Source: Montifringilla adamsi
Taxonomy: Eukaryota; Chordata; Aves; Passeriformes; Passeridae
Direction: 5' to 3'
NCBI GenBank assembly: GCA_017590115.1
Contig: JAGGNK010009114.1
Location: 21,118,662 to 21,182,661, forward strand
Length of the DNA: 64,000 nucleotides
A model generated the notes under the pieces. It searched no databases and had not been told where the DNA came from. It saw only the letters and a program-made list of their open reading frames with translations. Shown piece after piece: positions 62,039 to 64,000 of this stretch (position 1 is its first letter; every line of letters begins with the position of its first letter). A program made the translations under genes and the position numbers.

Positions 62039-64000
62039 CTGTTAAAAAAAAAAAAAAAAGAATTACAAGACAAAATACAGGATTAAATGCAGGCTACCAT
62101 GAGAGCAGTCACAGTTTTTGGACCCCTGTAAACACTGACACCTTTATTACTGAAAGAAGGTTTTATTGAATTAATTATTACCAATAGACCTGAGCCAGGT
62201 TTTGAAAGCCGTAGGAAGGACACACATATTCACCTGTTAATTTAATCAGCCACTGTAACACTGCAACTGCACAGAAAATGTCCCAATTAGAAAAATCTAA
62301 TCTGCATTTCTGTTAAAAAAATAACAATAAAAACAACCTCCTCTCCCACCCCCCCAAAAAAAAAAAACAAAAAAAACCCCACCCAAAACANAGTTTTTCA
62401 ACCCCTGTAAACACTGACACCTTTATTACTGAAAGAAGGTTTTATTGAATTAATTATTACCAATAGACCTGAGCCAGGTTTTGAAAGCCATAGGAAGGAC
62501 ACACATATTCACCTGTTAATTTAACCAGCCACTGTAACACTGCAACTGCACAGAAGATGTCCCAATTAGAAAAATCTGCATTTCTGTTAAAAAAATAACA
62601 ATAAAAACAACCTCCTCTCCCACCCCCCCAAAAAAAAAAAAGAAAAAAAACCCAAACCAAAACAAAAACACAAAACAAACCCCACTGAGAATATACATTA
62701 GGAAAAAACCTTTTTTTTCTTCATCAAGCTGTGTAAAAATGATTGCACAGGCATCACAGCTATTCTACTTGAAATGCAAACCAATACAGGCTCATATGGA
62801 ATTTTTCTGACCACCTGCTAGGAACAGCCTGAAGGACCTCCCAGGCATGGCTCACAGAACAGAAAAACTCTGTACGTAGTGGGGCTCTGTTTGCTGTGGC
62901 TTTCATGAAATAAGTTTTGGTCTGATTTTGGGAGACTTCCTTTGCTTTTCAGGAAAAGTCTGTGGAAGGTTTTTTGATATTTTGAGTAAAAGAAAGAACT
63001 ATGAGAACTAACTTTTTCATTCAACAGAAAGTTACCAGTGACTTCTGGATTCAAACCTGTAGGATTCTCTGAGCAGAACAGAAGAGCACTTATAGTGTGT
63101 AATGTGATGGACCACCACACCAAAGGGTTCAAATCAAAGCAAACTATTACACATGATCTCTAGTCAAACATTAGTCTATACACACATAGTGAATAACAGA
63201 CATTTTGCTCTCTTCCAGGATTGAGTGAATGGTTTTCACCTAGCTCATTTTTTGCCTCTGTCTTGTATCATGAAAGTAACATAATTCCATAGTATTAGTT
63301 TTAATATTATTTGAAATTGCTTCATGGTCTTGGAATATGAAATATATTTGCCACTAATTATTACTGAACTAAGCAAAAATCTTTCTAATGGAAACTTCTG
63401 TCAGAAAAAAAATGTTAGATTACATCCACTAGATTTACTGCAGCTTCATGTCTACAATTCCAGCATCTCTGCTTGGCACACGGAGGATTTCTTTCTGGAC
63501 AGGCTAATCCCAGTTAGATGGGGACAGCTACAGATGTAAAGCCAAAACCTTGACATGGCAACATGTGTTGGGAGCTCTTCAGGTTAAACTTTCTGCTCTG
63601 GGAACCTTTCAGTGTCTCCTTCAAAGAGAACAGGCACAGAGGGATCCTATGTGGACAGAGCCACTGGAATTTGTCACTGTGGCACACGAAGGGTTTCAGA
63701 GGTTGCTATTTTGCCTGGAGGCCATTCAATAACAGAGCCATCTGAAACATCCTTCCACTGACTCCCTTCTCTTTATTAGTTCCCTGCCAACACATGCCAA
63801 GAATTTAGCATGCCCTAAATCTTTGCTGGCTGATGCAGCAAGAATCCCACAAAGGTCTCTAAGATTAGTAACTCTACAACAGCTGAATATCCCTGTACAA
63901 AATATCCCTTTGAGACAAAAATAATTTCCATTTTCCATGTCTATTTTGTTTAATGTCAGAACTGTTGCTTCAGTAAGAATCATACATATATTAAGAAGTA
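62039..64000 (-). other. 3' part of the next DPP10 intron (incomplete)
   Basis: AT-rich intronic sequence running to the window edge. It carries a ~279-bp tandem duplication with an N. No upstream coding exon (family sequence just before VFHYSYTASY) was found here, so the intron continues past 64000. Confidence 0.85.
62113..62670. repeat. ~279-bp tandem duplication with an N at the join
   Basis: The unit beginning AGTTTTTGGACCCCTGTAAA at 62113 recurs from 62392 with a few substitutions and one 5-bp length difference. Each copy ends in a C7/poly-A/AAACC-rich low-complexity tract (about 62348-62390 and 62622-62690). The only ambiguous base in the window, N at 62391, sits exactly between the copies. 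It could be a true duplication or an assembly artefact. Confidence 0.93.

Noticed and set aside
1..64000. tRNA, rRNA, snoRNA, microRNA or CRISPR features
   Set aside because: No cloverleaf, box motifs, convincing hairpin or spaced repeat array stood out by eye. A covariance-model scan would be needed for weak candidates.
62700..64000. Further upstream DPP10 coding exon near the window end
   Set aside because: No minus-strand segment matched the family sequence that precedes VFHYSYTASY, and no suitable AG/GT-bounded frame was seen.

Overview
This is vertebrate nuclear DNA, most likely from a bird and probably a songbird. The coding signal is split into short exons with GT-AG junctions. The spacer carries a CR1-like LINE fragment, two related solo LTRs, and the A-rich AAAC/AACC low-complexity tracts common in passerine introns. 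Nothing looks prokaryotic: there are no operons, no CRISPR array, and no RNA genes that I could recognise.

One gene accounts for all recognisable coding sequence: DPP10 (dipeptidyl peptidase-like 10, DPPY), on the minus strand. I located 21 consecutive exons between 62038 (5'-most in the window) and 2271 (stop codon). Every junction has AG/GT and the reading phase closes at all 20 introns. Together they give 1947 nt, i.e. 648 codons plus stop, about four fifths of the roughly 796-residue protein. The missing N-terminus (cytoplasmic tail, membrane anchor, first part of the ectodomain) must lie beyond 64000. Exons from about 62.0 to 18.0 kb encode the beta-propeller. Exons from 17.8 to 2.3 kb encode the alpha/beta-hydrolase-fold domain. 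The catalytic serine position reads GKGYGG (glycine instead of serine), while the Asp and His positions are kept. This is the known signature of DPP10 as a dead peptidase that acts as an auxiliary subunit of Kv4 potassium channels.

Layout: 1-2270 is 3'UTR/3' flank; 2271-11463 holds the last seven exons; 11464-20157 contains a 6.3-kb intron and two exons; 20158-31857 holds the middle propeller exons plus an odd templated duplication (21.66 kb) and a solo LTR (27.9 kb); 34025-42870 holds four propeller exons; 42871-61804 is an 18.9-kb intron with a CR1-like fragment, a second solo LTR, an LTR-like AT-rich block and an 88-bp tandem duplication; 61805-62038 holds two exons; 62039-64000 is the start of the next intron and contains a ~279-bp tandem duplication with an unresolved base at 62391.

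I found no new biological system. The most interesting points are: (1) an apparently shifted splice acceptor at the exon ending at 5620, costing two residues in the hydrolase domain; (2) a 111-bp copy of an intron-exon boundary, with its splice donor, re-inserted 1.6 kb away between 15-bp target-site-like direct repeats; and (3) a tandem duplication next to an N that may be an assembly error.
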